Shown here: positions 18,371-27,833 of the stretch, one piece after another | How positions within the stretch are numbered: the stretch's first letter is position 1 | How the letters are laid out: each line of letters starts with the position of its first letter | NCBI RefSeq assembly: GCF_016714285.1 | Contig: NZ_JADJNN010000010.1 | Span: 124,001 to 188,000, forward strand | Length of the DNA: 64,000 nucleotides | Origin: Nannocystis sp. | GTDB lineage: Bacteria > Myxococcota_A > Polyangia > Nannocystales > Nannocystaceae | Direction: 5' to 3' | The notes under the pieces: generated by a model | Database searches by the model: none | What the model was told of the DNA's origin: nothing | The model's input: only the letters and a program-made list of their open reading frames with translations | Made by a program: the position numbers and the translations under genes

Positions 18371-21300
18371 AGCGCGTCACTGCCCACACCCTCGTGCTCG
18401 TCAACTGGCGTGGCGTGTTCTACCAGCGCTACCTCATGGATCCGCGGGTCACCGCGCTCGAGGGGAGCAACGGCGCCGGCAAGACCACGGTGATGATCGC
18501 GGCCTATGTGGTGTTGCTGCCGGACATGAATTTGTTGCGGTTTACCAATGTGGGTGAGCACGGGGCGACCGGTGGCGATCGCGGTCTACACGGTCGGCTC
18601 GGAGAGGCCGGGAGCCCGACCTATGCCGTGCTGGACCTCCGGATCGGCGACGAGCGCCTGATTGCCGGCGTGTTGCTCGAGCGGCGCGCCGAGCCGAGCG
18701 TCGAGCTCTCGCCGTTCGTGATCACCGGGCTGGGCGTGGACGTTGCCCTGCAGGATGTGTTGCTCGATCGCCAGGAGCAGGATCGCGTGCCGGAGGTCCA
18801 GCGCCTGCGTGAGCTCGCGGCCCAGGCCGGCGGCAAGCTCAAGATGTTCGCGTCGGCCCGAGAGTACTTCGCCGAGCTGTTTGAGCGCGGCGTGACGCCG
18901 CTGCGGCTCGCGGCGGACGAGGAGCGGCGCAAGTACAACGAGATGCTGCGCACCAGCATGATGGGCGGCATCTCGAGGACCCTGGCCGACGGCCTGCGCG
19001 GGTTCTTGCTCAAGGAGGAGACTGGTCTCGCTGACACGCTCAAGCGGATGCGCCAGAACCTCGACGCGTGTCGTCGCACGCGCAGCGAGGTCGGCGAGGC
19101 GCGTCAGATTGAGGCCGAGATCTCCGACGTGTACGAGGCGGGGCTCAAGCTGTTCGCGGCGGCGGTCCATGCGAGCCGTGAACGGGCCGAGGAGTCGCTC
19201 GTCCGGTTGAAGGAGGCGCGTCGCGTCGCATCCGACATGCAGCTGGAGCACGTTCGGATCACCGGGGACCATGAGGCTGCGATCGAGCTGCGCGACGAGG
19301 CCCGCAGCGAGCTCGAGGGGACGACCCGGCGAGCGCAGGACGGCGAGCGAGGTCTCGAGCGCCTGCGTACTGCCAACAAGCTGCACCTGCGGATCGGCGA
19401 GGACGAGGTGGTCGAGAGGGCCCGGGTTGCCGCGCATGCGGAGGCGATGGCGATGCGGGATGGCGCGGAGCAGGCTGCGCGGGATGCAGGCCAGGGCCGG
19501 GAAGCGGCGCGCACGGCCCACACACGCGCGGCAGAGGGCCTTGCGGACTTCAAGCAGGGCTTCGAGGAGCTCGAGCGTCGCGCGGCGGAGCACCGGGTGG
19601 TCGTCACGCGGCTTGCGGACGCGCGGGCCGGGCTGCCCGGTGAAGACGTGAAGCCGGCGACGCTGGTGGATGTCACGCGTCGCTGCGACGAGCGCCTGCG
19701 TGGCCTCGATGTCGAGCTGGCCCAGCTCGCCCGCCAGCTCGCCGTCGCCGGCGAACAGCGCGAGGCGTTCACGCGGGTGCTGGCTGCGCTGGAGCGGCTC
19801 ATCCAACCCGAGCGCATTGCTGACGGCGATGCCCACGGGCGGGCCGAGCAGTGCCTCGCTGACCTGCGTGAGCGCGAGGCGCTGGCCCAGCAGAAGCCGA
19901 CGCTGAAGCAGGCTCTCGCCGATGCGCGTGCCCGTCAGAGCAAGCAGTGCGTGGTTCGCCAGAGCGCCCGGTCGGTGCTTGGCGCGGATGCTGCGCTCGG
20001 CAGCGAGTCGCTGCGTGAGGCGCACGAGAGCGCGGACACTTCGGCGCATGACCTGGCCGAGCGCCTCCGGACGGCACAGAGCTCGGCGGTAGATGCGACG
20101 CGCCGGTCCGAGGTCGCGGCCACGCTGATCGCCGAGCTCGAGTCCTTGAGTCGGCGCTGGAGCGAGCTTCGTCGTCGGGCCGACGAGCTCCGCGTCCGAC
20201 ATGAACGCCCGACCTTCACCCGCGGCGAGCTCGAGGCGTTGCGTGTGCATCTACAGGCGGAGCGCGACGCGGTGCACCGCAAGCATGAGGAGCAGCTTGA
20301 GCGCCGCGACCGTGTCACCGCCGAGGCGCGCCACCTCGAACAAAGCGGAGGGCAGTTCGCCCCGGACCTGCTCAAGGCGCGTGACCTGGTTGGCGCTGAG
20401 CTGCTCGCGGGGCGCTTCGACGATGTCTCGCTCGCCGAGGCCGGTGAACTCCAGGCCCGCCTCGGCCCGCTGCACGCGGCCCTCATCGTCGACGACGTAC
20501 ACGCCGCCGCGACGCGGCTCGCGGCTGCCAAGGACCGGCCCGAGACGCTCTGGCTCGTGGGCCAGGAAGCCGCGCTCGACCTCGACAATGACCCGCCCGA
20601 GCGCCTCGGCCGGGACCTGCTGGTGGCGGCCGCGGAGGGGTGGCGGCTCACGCGGATCCCCGAGCAGCCGACCCTCGGCAAGCGCGCTCGCCAGCGCCAG
20701 ATCGAGTCGTTGCGGCGCGAGGAAGCCACGCTCACCGCAGAGTGCCAGCAGCTCGCGGCACAGGAGGCCGCGCTCGCGGGCTCGCTGCGAGACATCGCCG
20801 GCTTGATGCCCGACGTGGCGATCCTCGAGCGCACCGATCCGCAGCCCGAGCTCGCACGAGCGCGCCGTGATGCCGCTGTGGCCACGGATGCGCTTACCCG
20901 CCTCGCCGCGGAGATCGCCGCGCTCAAGCCGATGCTCGCCGCCGCGGAGGCGCGTCGCGGCGCGCTCGTACGACTCCTGCCGGACGCCAACCTGCTCGAC
21001 CCGCCCGACTTCACCGAGGAGGCCAGTCGCCTCGCGGTCTGTCTCGCCGAGGCTGACGCTGCGGAGCTCGAGCTCCGCCGCTGCGCCGCGGACCGCACCC
21101 AGCTCGCTCGCGGTCTCGAGACCCTCCGCTCGGTGCCGCTGACTGAAGCTGAGCTTGCGGACATGCGGCACCGTCAGGCCGCCGCGATCGAGGCCCGGGA
21201 CACCCTCCAGCACGTCGTCTCCGCCCTCCGCTTCGTCCACGACCACATCGCTGCTCTCGAGTGGACCGATGCCGAGGCTGCCCTGGCCGCGAAGGTGCGG

Positions 21301-22770
21301 CTCAAGCCGGCGCTCGAGCGCCAACTCGAGATCGCCCGGGACCAGCTCGAGAGGGCCGAGACGACGGCCAAGCGTGCCGAGGCCGAGCTGCAGTCCGCGA
21401 CCCTGCGCTGCAACGCCACCGATGCGCAGCTGCAAACAATCGTCGCAGCGCTCGCCGACCAGCGCGCTCGCCTCGCCGAGCTCGGCATCGACGACGCCAG
21501 CGACACAGCGCTCGCGGCGGCTGAGGCCGAGGTCGCCGCGCTGTCCCGACGAGTCGCCGAGCTCACCGTCGACGAGCGCGACCTCGCCGACAAGGCGGCC
21601 ACCTGGGCCGAGCGACTAAGGAACGCGAAGAGCAAGCTCGAGGCCGCCGAGCGCGACGTCGAGGACAAGACACGCGCGTGGGAGCCCGAGCGTGACGGCT
21701 GGGAGTCGCTGCGGCGTGAGGCCGAGGACAAGGGATTGCTCGCGGCCACCTCCACGCCGACCATCGTCCAGGAGATGCTCGACCAGGGCAGCGTCAATCT
21801 GTGGAGCAAGGTCAGCAACTACACGACCCTGCTGTCCGAGCGCCTGCGAAAGATCCGCGATGGCACCGAGCTTGCTGAACAGGTGCGCCAGACCATGGCT
21901 GGCCCGGCCCGGACCTCGACCGCGGCGCTCGGTGCATGGATCGCGGTGCGCGACTGGCTGCGTCGGCGGGTCCCGGCCCAGATCGCCGAGGTTGACGATC
22001 CGCTCGCGGCCCTCGCCCGCCTGCGCGAGCACCTGGAACGGCTCGAACGTCGGCTTGAGGAGCAAGAGCAGGCGTTGCGCGGTGAGACCGGCGACGTGGC
22101 CCGCAACATCGAGACGGCGATCCGCAAGGCTCACCAGCAGATCTCGCGCCTCAACGGTGAGCTCGCGCGCGTCAGCTTCGGCAGCATCTGCGGCGTGCGC
22201 ATCCGGGTCGATCGCGTGGATCGCATGGAACAGGTGCTGCACGCGCTCAAGGAGGGCGCCGCGCAGGAGCTCCTGTGGCAGCGGAGTCTCACCATCGAGG
22301 ATGCGCTCGACGAGCTGTTCCGGCAGGTCGGTGGCGGGAAGATCAGCGGCCATCGCTTGCTCGACTACCGCGAGTACCTGGGCCTCGCGGTCGAGGTCCA
22401 GCGCCGTGCCAGCCCGACGTGGGAGGTCGCCAACCCGACCCGCATGTCCACCGGCGAGGCCATCGGGGTCGGCGCCGCGCTGATGATGGTCGTGCTCACT
22501 TCCTGGGAGCGCGACGCCAATCTGCTGCGCGCGAAGCGTTCGCTGGGCACGCTGCGGATCCTGTTTCTCGACGAGGCGAATCGCCTGTCGCAGGACAACC
22601 TGGCGATCCTGTTCGACCTGTGCGAGAGCCTCGAGCTGCAGCTCCTGCTCGCCGCTCCGGAGGTGGCCCGGGCGGAGGGGAATACTACCTACCGACTCGT
22701 TCGCCAGGTCGACCGCGGCCGCGAGGAGGTGCTCGTCACCGGCCGAAGGATCGCACCGACGAGCGCGTGA
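18367..22770 (+). CDS. mukB: MukB, SMC-like condensin ATPase
   Basis: 1467 uninterrupted residues (E. coli MukB has 1486). Walker A GSNGAGKTT is at 33-41, followed by the MukB-type head region (LPDMNLLRFTNVGEHGATGG, LHGRLGEAGSPTYAVLD). Two long coiled coils flank a hinge at about 690-745 (FDDVSLAEAGELQARLGPLH). The C-terminal head has VSFGSICGVRIRV, LLDYREYLGLAVEVQR, the signature STGEAIG at about 1361, Walker B RILFLDEANRL at about 1397, then LLLAAPEVARAEGNTTYRLVR. It would extrude DNA loops with MukEF. The stop codon overlaps the next start (TGATG). A true MukB outside gammaproteobacteria is uncommon. The absence of frameshifts over 4.4 kb contrasts with its neighbours. Confidence 0.95.
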   Translation: MKRVTAHTLVLVNWRGVFYQRYLMDPRVTALEGSNGAGKTTVMIAAYVVLLPDMNLLRFTNVGEHGATGGDRGLHGRLGEAGSPTYAVLDLRIGDERLIAGVLLERRAEPSVELSPFVITGLGVDVALQDVLLDRQEQDRVPEVQRLRELAAQAGGKLKMFASAREYFAELFERGVTPLRLAADEERRKYNEMLRTSMMGGISRTLADGLRGFLLKEETGLADTLKRMRQNLDACRRTRSEVGEARQIEAEISDVYEAGLKLFAAAVHASRERAEESLVRLKEARRVASDMQLEHVRITGDHEAAIELRDEARSELEGTTRRAQDGERGLERLRTANKLHLRIGEDEVVERARVAAHAEAMAMRDGAEQAARDAGQGREAARTAHTRAAEGLADFKQGFEELERRAAEHRVVVTRLADARAGLPGEDVKPATLVDVTRRCDERLRGLDVELAQLARQLAVAGEQREAFTRVLAALERLIQPERIADGDAHGRAEQCLADLREREALAQQKPTLKQALADARARQSKQCVVRQSARSVLGADAALGSESLREAHESADTSAHDLAERLRTAQSSAVDATRRSEVAATLIAELESLSRRWSELRRRADELRVRHERPTFTRGELEALRVHLQAERDAVHRKHEEQLERRDRVTAEARHLEQSGGQFAPDLLKARDLVGAELLAGRFDDVSLAEAGELQARLGPLHAALIVDDVHAAATRLAAAKDRPETLWLVGQEAALDLDNDPPERLGRDLLVAAAEGWRLTRIPEQPTLGKRARQRQIESLRREEATLTAECQQLAAQEAALAGSLRDIAGLMPDVAILERTDPQPELARARRDAAVATDALTRLAAEIAALKPMLAAAEARRGALVRLLPDANLLDPPDFTEEASRLAVCLAEADAAELELRRCAADRTQLARGLETLRSVPLTEAELADMRHRQAAAIEARDTLQHVVSALRFVHDHIAALEWTDAEAALAAKVRLKPALERQLEIARDQLERAETTAKRAEAELQSATLRCNATDAQLQTIVAALADQRARLAELGIDDASDTALAAAEAEVAALSRRVAELTVDERDLADKAATWAERLRNAKSKLEAAERDVEDKTRAWEPERDGWESLRREAEDKGLLAATSTPTIVQEMLDQGSVNLWSKVSNYTTLLSERLRKIRDGTELAEQVRQTMAGPARTSTAALGAWIAVRDWLRRRVPAQIAEVDDPLAALARLREHLERLERRLEEQEQALRGETGDVARNIETAIRKAHQQISRLNGELARVSFGSICGVRIRVDRVDRMEQVLHALKEGAAQELLWQRSLTIEDALDELFRQVGGGKISGHRLLDYREYLGLAVEVQRRASPTWEVANPTRMSTGEAIGVGAALMMVVLTSWERDANLLRAKRSLGTLRILFLDEANRLSQDNLAILFDLCESLELQLLLAAPEVARAEGNTTYRLVRQVDRGREEVLVTGRRIAPTSA

Positions 22771-23340
22771 TGTGGGATCAGAGCCTCCATCGCATCGCGC
22801 TGCTCGAGCTGGTCGTCACCGGCGGCCTTCGTCGACGTCACGACCAGAGCAAGGCGTGGGACGAACTATCGACGATGCGGTGGACGCGGCGGACCAGTCG
22901 TCAGGGCGAGCTCGTGCTCGCCGAGGAGCACCGACAGACGGTCGAGACGCTGCTCGGCAAGGTCTGGCCTGGATGGCGAGCGATCGGCGTAGCGCTTGAT
23001 AGCCATGCGCTTCCACCGACGCCGCGGGGTCTGCAACAGCTCGAGGATCTGCAGCGCCAGGCCACCGTGCCCGGGCGATTGCCTGCCCGACTCAATCAGC
23101 GCACTGCGATCGCCGCGGTCGGGCCCCACTCGAAGGCTGTGCTCACAGAGCAGCGCCGCCTGGCGCTCGGCGACGTCGACCTGACCCGCGACGGTATCGT
23201 CCGAGTTCGTCCGCACCATGGCATGCAGCTCCAGCGTGCGGGCAGAACGCTCGACATGGAGGCCCACCGCGCGGTGCTCGGCGAGGTCTCGCTGCCCGAG
23301 CGGGCGCTGCAGGAAGGCCTCGAACTCGCAGGCCCGGCGC
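22770..23340 (+). pseudogene. JetD/MksG-like fourth Muk-operon gene, cut off after about 190 codons
   Basis: Starts at ATG 22770, sharing one base with the mukB stop, so it belongs to the operon. About 190 plausible residues are seen: an opening helical/winged-helix part (HRIALLELVVTGGLRRRHDQ), then RLNQRTAIAAVGPHSKAVL, a strand pair with DGIVRVRPHHGMQLQR, and GEVSLPERALQEGLELAGP. Position and layout fit the N-terminal (DUF3322-like) part of JetD/MksG, the TOPRIM nuclease of Wadjet/MksBEFG; the TOPRIM half itself is missing. Beyond about 23340 the frame runs into the GC-only tract and becomes Pro/Gly/Arg/Ala nonsense. Family assignment is moderate because the diagnostic catalytic domain is absent. 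Confidence 0.5.
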
Positions 23341-23724
23341 CGGCGCGCCGGCCCCTTTTCCCGGCCGCCCCCCGGCGGGGCGGGCCGCGCGCCCCCCGGG
23401 CCGGCCGCCCTGCTGATCCCGGGCGCTGGCCGAGCATCTCCGCCGGGCACATCGCGCCGCGTCGTTGCCGGCCGCGCGGCCGCCGCTCGCCCGCCCGCCG
23501 GCCGGGGCCCCCCCCGCCCCCCCGCCGCCGGCCGCCCCCCCCCCCCGGGCCCGGCCGCGGCGCCCGCGCCGCGGCCCGCCGCCGGGGGCGGCGCGGCCCG
23601 CGGCCGGCCGGGGGCCCCGCCCCCCGCGCCCCCCGCGGCCGGGCCGGGGGCGGCGCGGCCCGGGGGGGCGCGCGGCAGCTGCTCCCGGGCTCGAGACTGC
23701 CCCGGGCGGCGGGGGGCCCGGCTG
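23341..23724. other. Anomalous GC-only tract, probable assembly or base-calling artefact
   Basis: From 23488 to 23676 there are 189 consecutive bases with no A or T, and the flanks 23341-23487 and 23677-23724 are nearly as extreme. Runs such as C12 and G7 occur. No reading frame here resembles a protein. It joins the first third of the JetD-like gene directly to the middle of a helicase gene (first credible helicase codons near 23726). At least the JetD C-terminal half and the helicase N-terminal half, probably 2 kb or more, are therefore missing from the sequence. Confidence 0.85.
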
Positions 23725-25444
23725 AACGCCAGCTCCCCTTCGCGACGGCCTGCCCTTGCTCGGATGGTTCGACGGCCGCATCGCCGCCGAGCTGCGCCTG
23801 TGGGACGCGATCGATCAGCACCGTCTCGCGCCCTTCACCTACTACGGCATCCACGACGGCCTCGATCTGCGCGAGATCCCCTGGCGACGCGGCCGTGGCT
23901 ACGACGTGGCGGGTTTGTCGAACCTGGTGACTGCGAACGACGTCTGGGCGCGCCAGGTGATCGCACAGCTGCTCGCCCGCATCGACGACCCCGCGACGAT
24001 GCGCGCGCTCGGCTTCTGCGTCGGTGTCGAGCACGCCCGCTACATGGCGCGCGTGTTCAACGAGGCGGGCATCGCCGCGACCGCGGTGTGGGGCGACAGC
24101 CCCGACGACGAGCGCCGCGACGCCCTGCGGGCCCTCGCCGAGCGGCGCATCAACGTGGTGTTCTCGGTTGACCTGTTCAACGAGGGCATCGACGTCCCGG
24201 CCGTCGACACCCTGCTGCTCCTGCGCCCGACCGACAGCCCGACCCTGTTCCTGCAGCAGCTCGGACGCGGCCTGCGTCGCAGTCACGGGAAGGAGGCCTG
24301 CACGGTGCTGGACTTCGTCGGCCGTCACCGCGCCGAGTTTCGCCTCGACCGGCGCTTCCAGGCCTTGCTAGGCGGGACTCGCCGCGAGTTGATCCAGCAG
24401 GTCGAGCGCGGTTTTCCGTTTCTGCCCGCGGGCTGCCACATGGAGCTCGACCGCATCGCCGCGGACATCGTGCTCACCCACCTGCGTCAGGCGCTTCCCT
24501 CACGGCGACCGGCGAAGCTCGAGGCCCTGCGACGTCTCGCGCAGAGCGGGCGCGTCACGATGCGCGCCTTCCTCGAAGAGAGCGGCCTCGAGCTCGCGGA
24601 TATCTACCGTGACGACGGTTGGTCCGCCCTCTGCGAGGCCGCCGGACTCGCGGTGCGGGCTGCCGGCCCGCACGAGAAGGACCTGCGCAGCGCGTGCGCG
24701 CGGCTCCTGCACATCGATGACCCCGAACGGATCGCCGCGTTTCGCAGCTTCGTTGAGCTCGACGCACCGCCGGTGCTCGCCGTGATGGACGAGCGGAGCC
24801 GCCGTCTCCTGCGCATGCTGGTGGCCGCAGTGACCGAGCGAGCCCTCGGCAAGACGACGACGCTCGCCCAGGCCTGCACGCTACTGTGGCAGCACCCGCA
24901 GGTGCTCGCGGAGCTGCGCGAGCTGCTCGGGGAGCTCGCGGGTCGCGTCGACCACTTGCACCACCGTCTCGTCACGCATCCGGACGTGCCGCTGCAGGTA
25001 CACGGACGCTACACCCGGATCGAGATCCTCGCCGCGTTCGGCATCGGCACCGCGGCGAAGGTGCATGCGTGGCAGACGGGGGTCTACCAGGCCAGGGAGG
25101 CGCGCGCAGACCTCCTGGCCTTCACCCTCGACAAGTCCAGCGGCAACTTCTCGCCGACCACACGCTACCGCGACTACGCGATCAGCCGCGAGCTCATCCA
25201 CTGGGAGAGTCAGTCGATGACCCGCGCCACGAGCGACACCGGACGGCGCTACCAGACCCACGTCGCGGGCGGCACATCGATCATGTTATTCGCCCGCCTG
25301 CGTAGCGACGATCGAGCCTTCTGGTTCCTCGGCCCCGCCACCTACGTGAAGCACGAGTCCGAGATGCCGATGGCCGTCACCTGGCGCCTGCATCACCCAC
25401 TGCCCGGCGACCTGTTCGCGTCGTTCGCCGCCGCAGTCGCTTGA
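23725..25444 (+). pseudogene. C-terminal part of a superfamily II helicase with DUF3427 domain
   Basis: Picks up near motif III (TP..RDGLPLLGWFDGRIAAEL), then LAPFTYYGIHDG, helicase C domain motifs IV-VI (ALGFCVGVEHARYMARVFN, VVFSVDLFNEGIDVPAVDTLLLLRPT, FLQQLGRGLRR), LDFVGRHRAEFRLDRRF, and a long C-terminal DUF3427 region (YTRIEILAAFGIG, LDKSSGNFSPTTRYRDYAIS, LIHWESQSMT, FWFLGPATYV, PMAVTWRLHHPLPGD). Complete members carry a DEAD-type ATPase domain, often preceded by a phospholipase-D-like nuclease; both are missing here, replaced by the GC-only tract. It lies on the same strand as the Muk operon and may be part of the same defence locus. It ends at TGA 25442-25444. Confidence 0.85.
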
Positions 25445-25459
25445 TGGCACCGAGGTCGA

Positions 25460-25810
25460 TCATCGTGCTCGCGGGCGCGAAGTCCCCTGCCGCCAGAGGC
25501 GGAGACGCCACCGCTGCTTCTCTGTGCGCGATACCCGGATCGATCGTCGAACGCGCACCGCTCGGCCATCTGCACTCACCGCCCATACGATGGGGCGCTC
25601 GCCACCCAGCAGCGCCACCAGGTCGCGGTAGCTCGCTCGGGCGATCCAGTTTCCCCAGTGGGTGCGCAGCTCCAACTCAATGGCGTTTCCCTCAATGCTC
25701 TGCGGTGCCACCAGGGCGACGCCAAGAGCACCCGGGACGTAGATGAACAGGTCGCCCGCTGCCACTCTGAATCTCACGCCAGATGCTGTGGTTTCGTTGT
25801 TCTTCATCAT
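25460..25810 (-). CDS. Small uncharacterised protein
   Basis: 116 residues, unknown family. The N-terminal 80 residues look like real protein (MKNNETTASGVRFRV, DLFIYVPGALGVALVAP, THWGNWIARASYRDLVALLGG), while the last 35 are Arg-rich (RWRLRLWRQGTSRPRAR) and may be out of true frame. It converges on the helicase fragment and is divergent from the small regulator. Function cannot be given. Confidence 0.45.
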   Translation of the reverse strand: MMKNNETTASGVRFRVAAGDLFIYVPGALGVALVAPQSIEGNAIELELRTHWGNWIARASYRDLVALLGGERPIVWAVSADGRAVRVRRSIRVSRTEKQRWRLRLWRQGTSRPRAR

Positions 25811-25850
25811 CGCGTCCTCCGTGCTTCAGTGTGCATCAGAGGGATTCAAA

Positions 25851-26186
25851 GTGCAATCCGTCGAGATCGGGGTGTTTGGTACCCTCGCGGCCGTGGCCCT
25901 GATCCCCCGCGACGACTGGATCACCACCGAGGAGGTCGCGCTCGCAGCCGGAGTCGACCGGACCACGATCAGCCGCTGGCGGCAGCGAGAGCTCTTGCCG
26001 GAGCCGGTCCTGATCTCGGGCGGTCGGCGTGGGAGGTCGATGCGTTGGCCACCCGACACGGCAGCGCGAGCGCTGTTCCTCAAGCAGGGGCTCGGCTTCG
26101 GCTACTCCTTCGACGACCTGCGCGCGGCGCTGACGGACGGCACTTGGCGCAACGGCTTCCGCGGAGTGGCCGACCAAGGGACCTGA
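25851..26186 (+). CDS. MerR-like helix-turn-helix protein
   Basis: About 111 residues from GTG 25851 (AGAGGGA ribosome site just upstream); a longer reading from 25743 would run through the start region of the divergent gene. The core ITTEEVALAAGVDRTTISRWRQRELLPEP is a MerR-type winged HTH, followed by a basic wing (GGRRGRSMRWP) and an FLKQGLGFGYSFDDLRAAL helix. There is no effector domain, so it is a minimal DNA-binding protein. It lies just ahead of a Ser/Thr kinase gene and could regulate it. Confidence 0.65.
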   Translation: MQSVEIGVFGTLAAVALIPRDDWITTEEVALAAGVDRTTISRWRQRELLPEPVLISGGRRGRSMRWPPDTAARALFLKQGLGFGYSFDDLRAALTDGTWRNGFRGVADQGT

Positions 26187-26274
26187 CCGCAGCGGCCGGC
26201 TGCACCCTCGACAGCAGACCACGGCGTCGATACGATTTCGCGCTGCGCGGGCTTACGCGCTTCCGAGGTTCCCC

Positions 26275-27833
26275 ATGTCCCGCTCCGGAGCCGTTCATAG
26301 TCCCGTCGAGCTCGTCACGGTCGGCGACTTTGATCCCCAGTCCGACCGGGCCATCGAGTACGACTTCATCGGTCGCAAGATCGCCGGCCGATATACCGTT
26401 CGCTCGCAGATCGGCCGCGGTGGCATGGCCGACGTGTTCCAGGCGACCGACGAGGACCTCGGCGTCGACGTGGCGATCAAGCTGCTCAAGCCGCGCATGG
26501 CCTCCGACGACCTCCGGGCGCGGATGGTCCAGGAGGCCCGCGCTGCCGCCCAGGTTCGTCATCCCAACCTTGTCCGTGTATTCGGCACCGGTTCGCTCGA
26601 CGGCACCGCCTTCATCGTCATGGAGCTGCTGGTCGGGCCGAACCTCGACCAGTACCTCCGCGCACGCCCGGACCAGCGTCTGCCCTGCGATGAGGCGCTG
26701 TCCCTCCTGCTCCCGGCGCTCGAGGCCCTGCACGCCGTCCACGAGCGGGGCTATGTGCACCGCGATATCAAGCCCGGCAACATGCTCGTCACGAGCGAGC
26801 CGGGGCGTCCTCCGACCGCGGTGGTGATCGACCTCGGCCTGGTCAAGGCGGACCGCGCCCTGCGCACGATCGACAGTCCGCCGACGACCGACGTCAATCG
26901 CATGCTCTGCACTCCAGGCTACATATCGCCGGAGCAAGCCCTCGGGCGGGCGGTCGACCGCCGCTCGGATGTCTATTCGATGGGGATCACGCTGTATCGC
27001 GTGCTCACCGGCCGGCTACCGTTTCACGAGGCCCACGGGAAGCACATCGCCGCGATGCTGGCCCGGCATGTTCACTATGAGCCGACCTTGATCGCCGAGG
27101 CGGGCGGGACGGCCGACATCCCGCCAGCGGTCGCCGCGGTGGTGGAGTCGGCGCTGCGCAAAGACCCCGCCGCGCGGCCGCAGACCATGCTCGAGTTCGC
27201 CGAGGCGCTCCGCGCCGCAGCCGGTGCTGCCCCGCTCCCGGTGGCGGCGCTCCCTGTCGCGGTGCCGCGTCCCCGTGTGTCGCAGGTGAACTGGGTCTTG
27301 TTGGCCTTCGGCCTGGGCATTGCTGTTGCTTGGCTCTTCACGCCCCGGACGGATTGTCCGCGTGTGCCTGGTTCGCACTCTGATGTTCACGTGGCCACGT
27401 TGCCGCTCACGGCGACCGCGTCGCTGGAAACACCCGCGACCTCGATGGAACCCCCCTCGCGGACGCACAAGTACCGCCGCCTACCGCGGTACCAGTGGCC
27501 GCTGTGTCCAGTGAAGTTGTCAGCCCCACCCGTGTCCCCGAACCACGTCGCCCAGCGAGTTCGACGTCCCGCGAACGTGCTTTACGCAGGACTCTGACCG
27601 CGCACACGCCCGACATCCAGCGATGTGTCGACCGTGGCGGGAGCGCCACCGAGCGGGTCCAGGTGCGCGTGACCGCGGATCAGGAAGGGCACCTCGCCGC
27701 GAGCGTCGTCAAAGAGGAGGCAACCCCGCTCAACAGCTGCGTTGATACAGCGCTGAAGCGGTTGACCTTGCCGCCCGGCGCCGAGACTACATTCATTCAT
27801 ACGTTCACCGTGAAGGTTACGCCCCGACTGTGA
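26275..27833 (+). CDS. Membrane-anchored Ser/Thr kinase, one frameshift
   Basis: About 519 residues after repair. Kinase domain (residues 38-310): IGRGGMADVFQA, VAIKLLKP, HRDIKPGN, VIDLGLVK (Leu in place of Phe of DFG), the CTPGYISPEQ activation segment and DVYSMGITLYRVLTG. A single membrane span is near residue 345 (WVLLAFGLGIAVAWLF). After a run of six C at 27450-27455 that needs one more C, the frame continues with a Cys-containing periplasmic domain (TPDIQRCVDRGG, RVQVRVTADQEGHLAASVV, LNSCVDTALKRLTLPPG), the AgmX/TonB-C-like tail common on myxobacterial kinases. It is active by motif, and it is coupled by TGATG to the next gene. Confidence 0.85.

Noticed and set aside
16405..22770. Classic Wadjet jetABC
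   Set aside because: Lengths and motif order of all three proteins follow MukF, MukE and MukB closely; JetA/JetB/JetC similarity is weaker. The Wadjet link rests only on the fourth gene.
23341..23724. Genuine Pro/Ala-rich linker fusing JetD to the helicase
   Set aside because: The two proteins resume and end in mid-domain, the helicase frame has a stop just before it resumes at 23723-23725, and the tract lacks A/T entirely.
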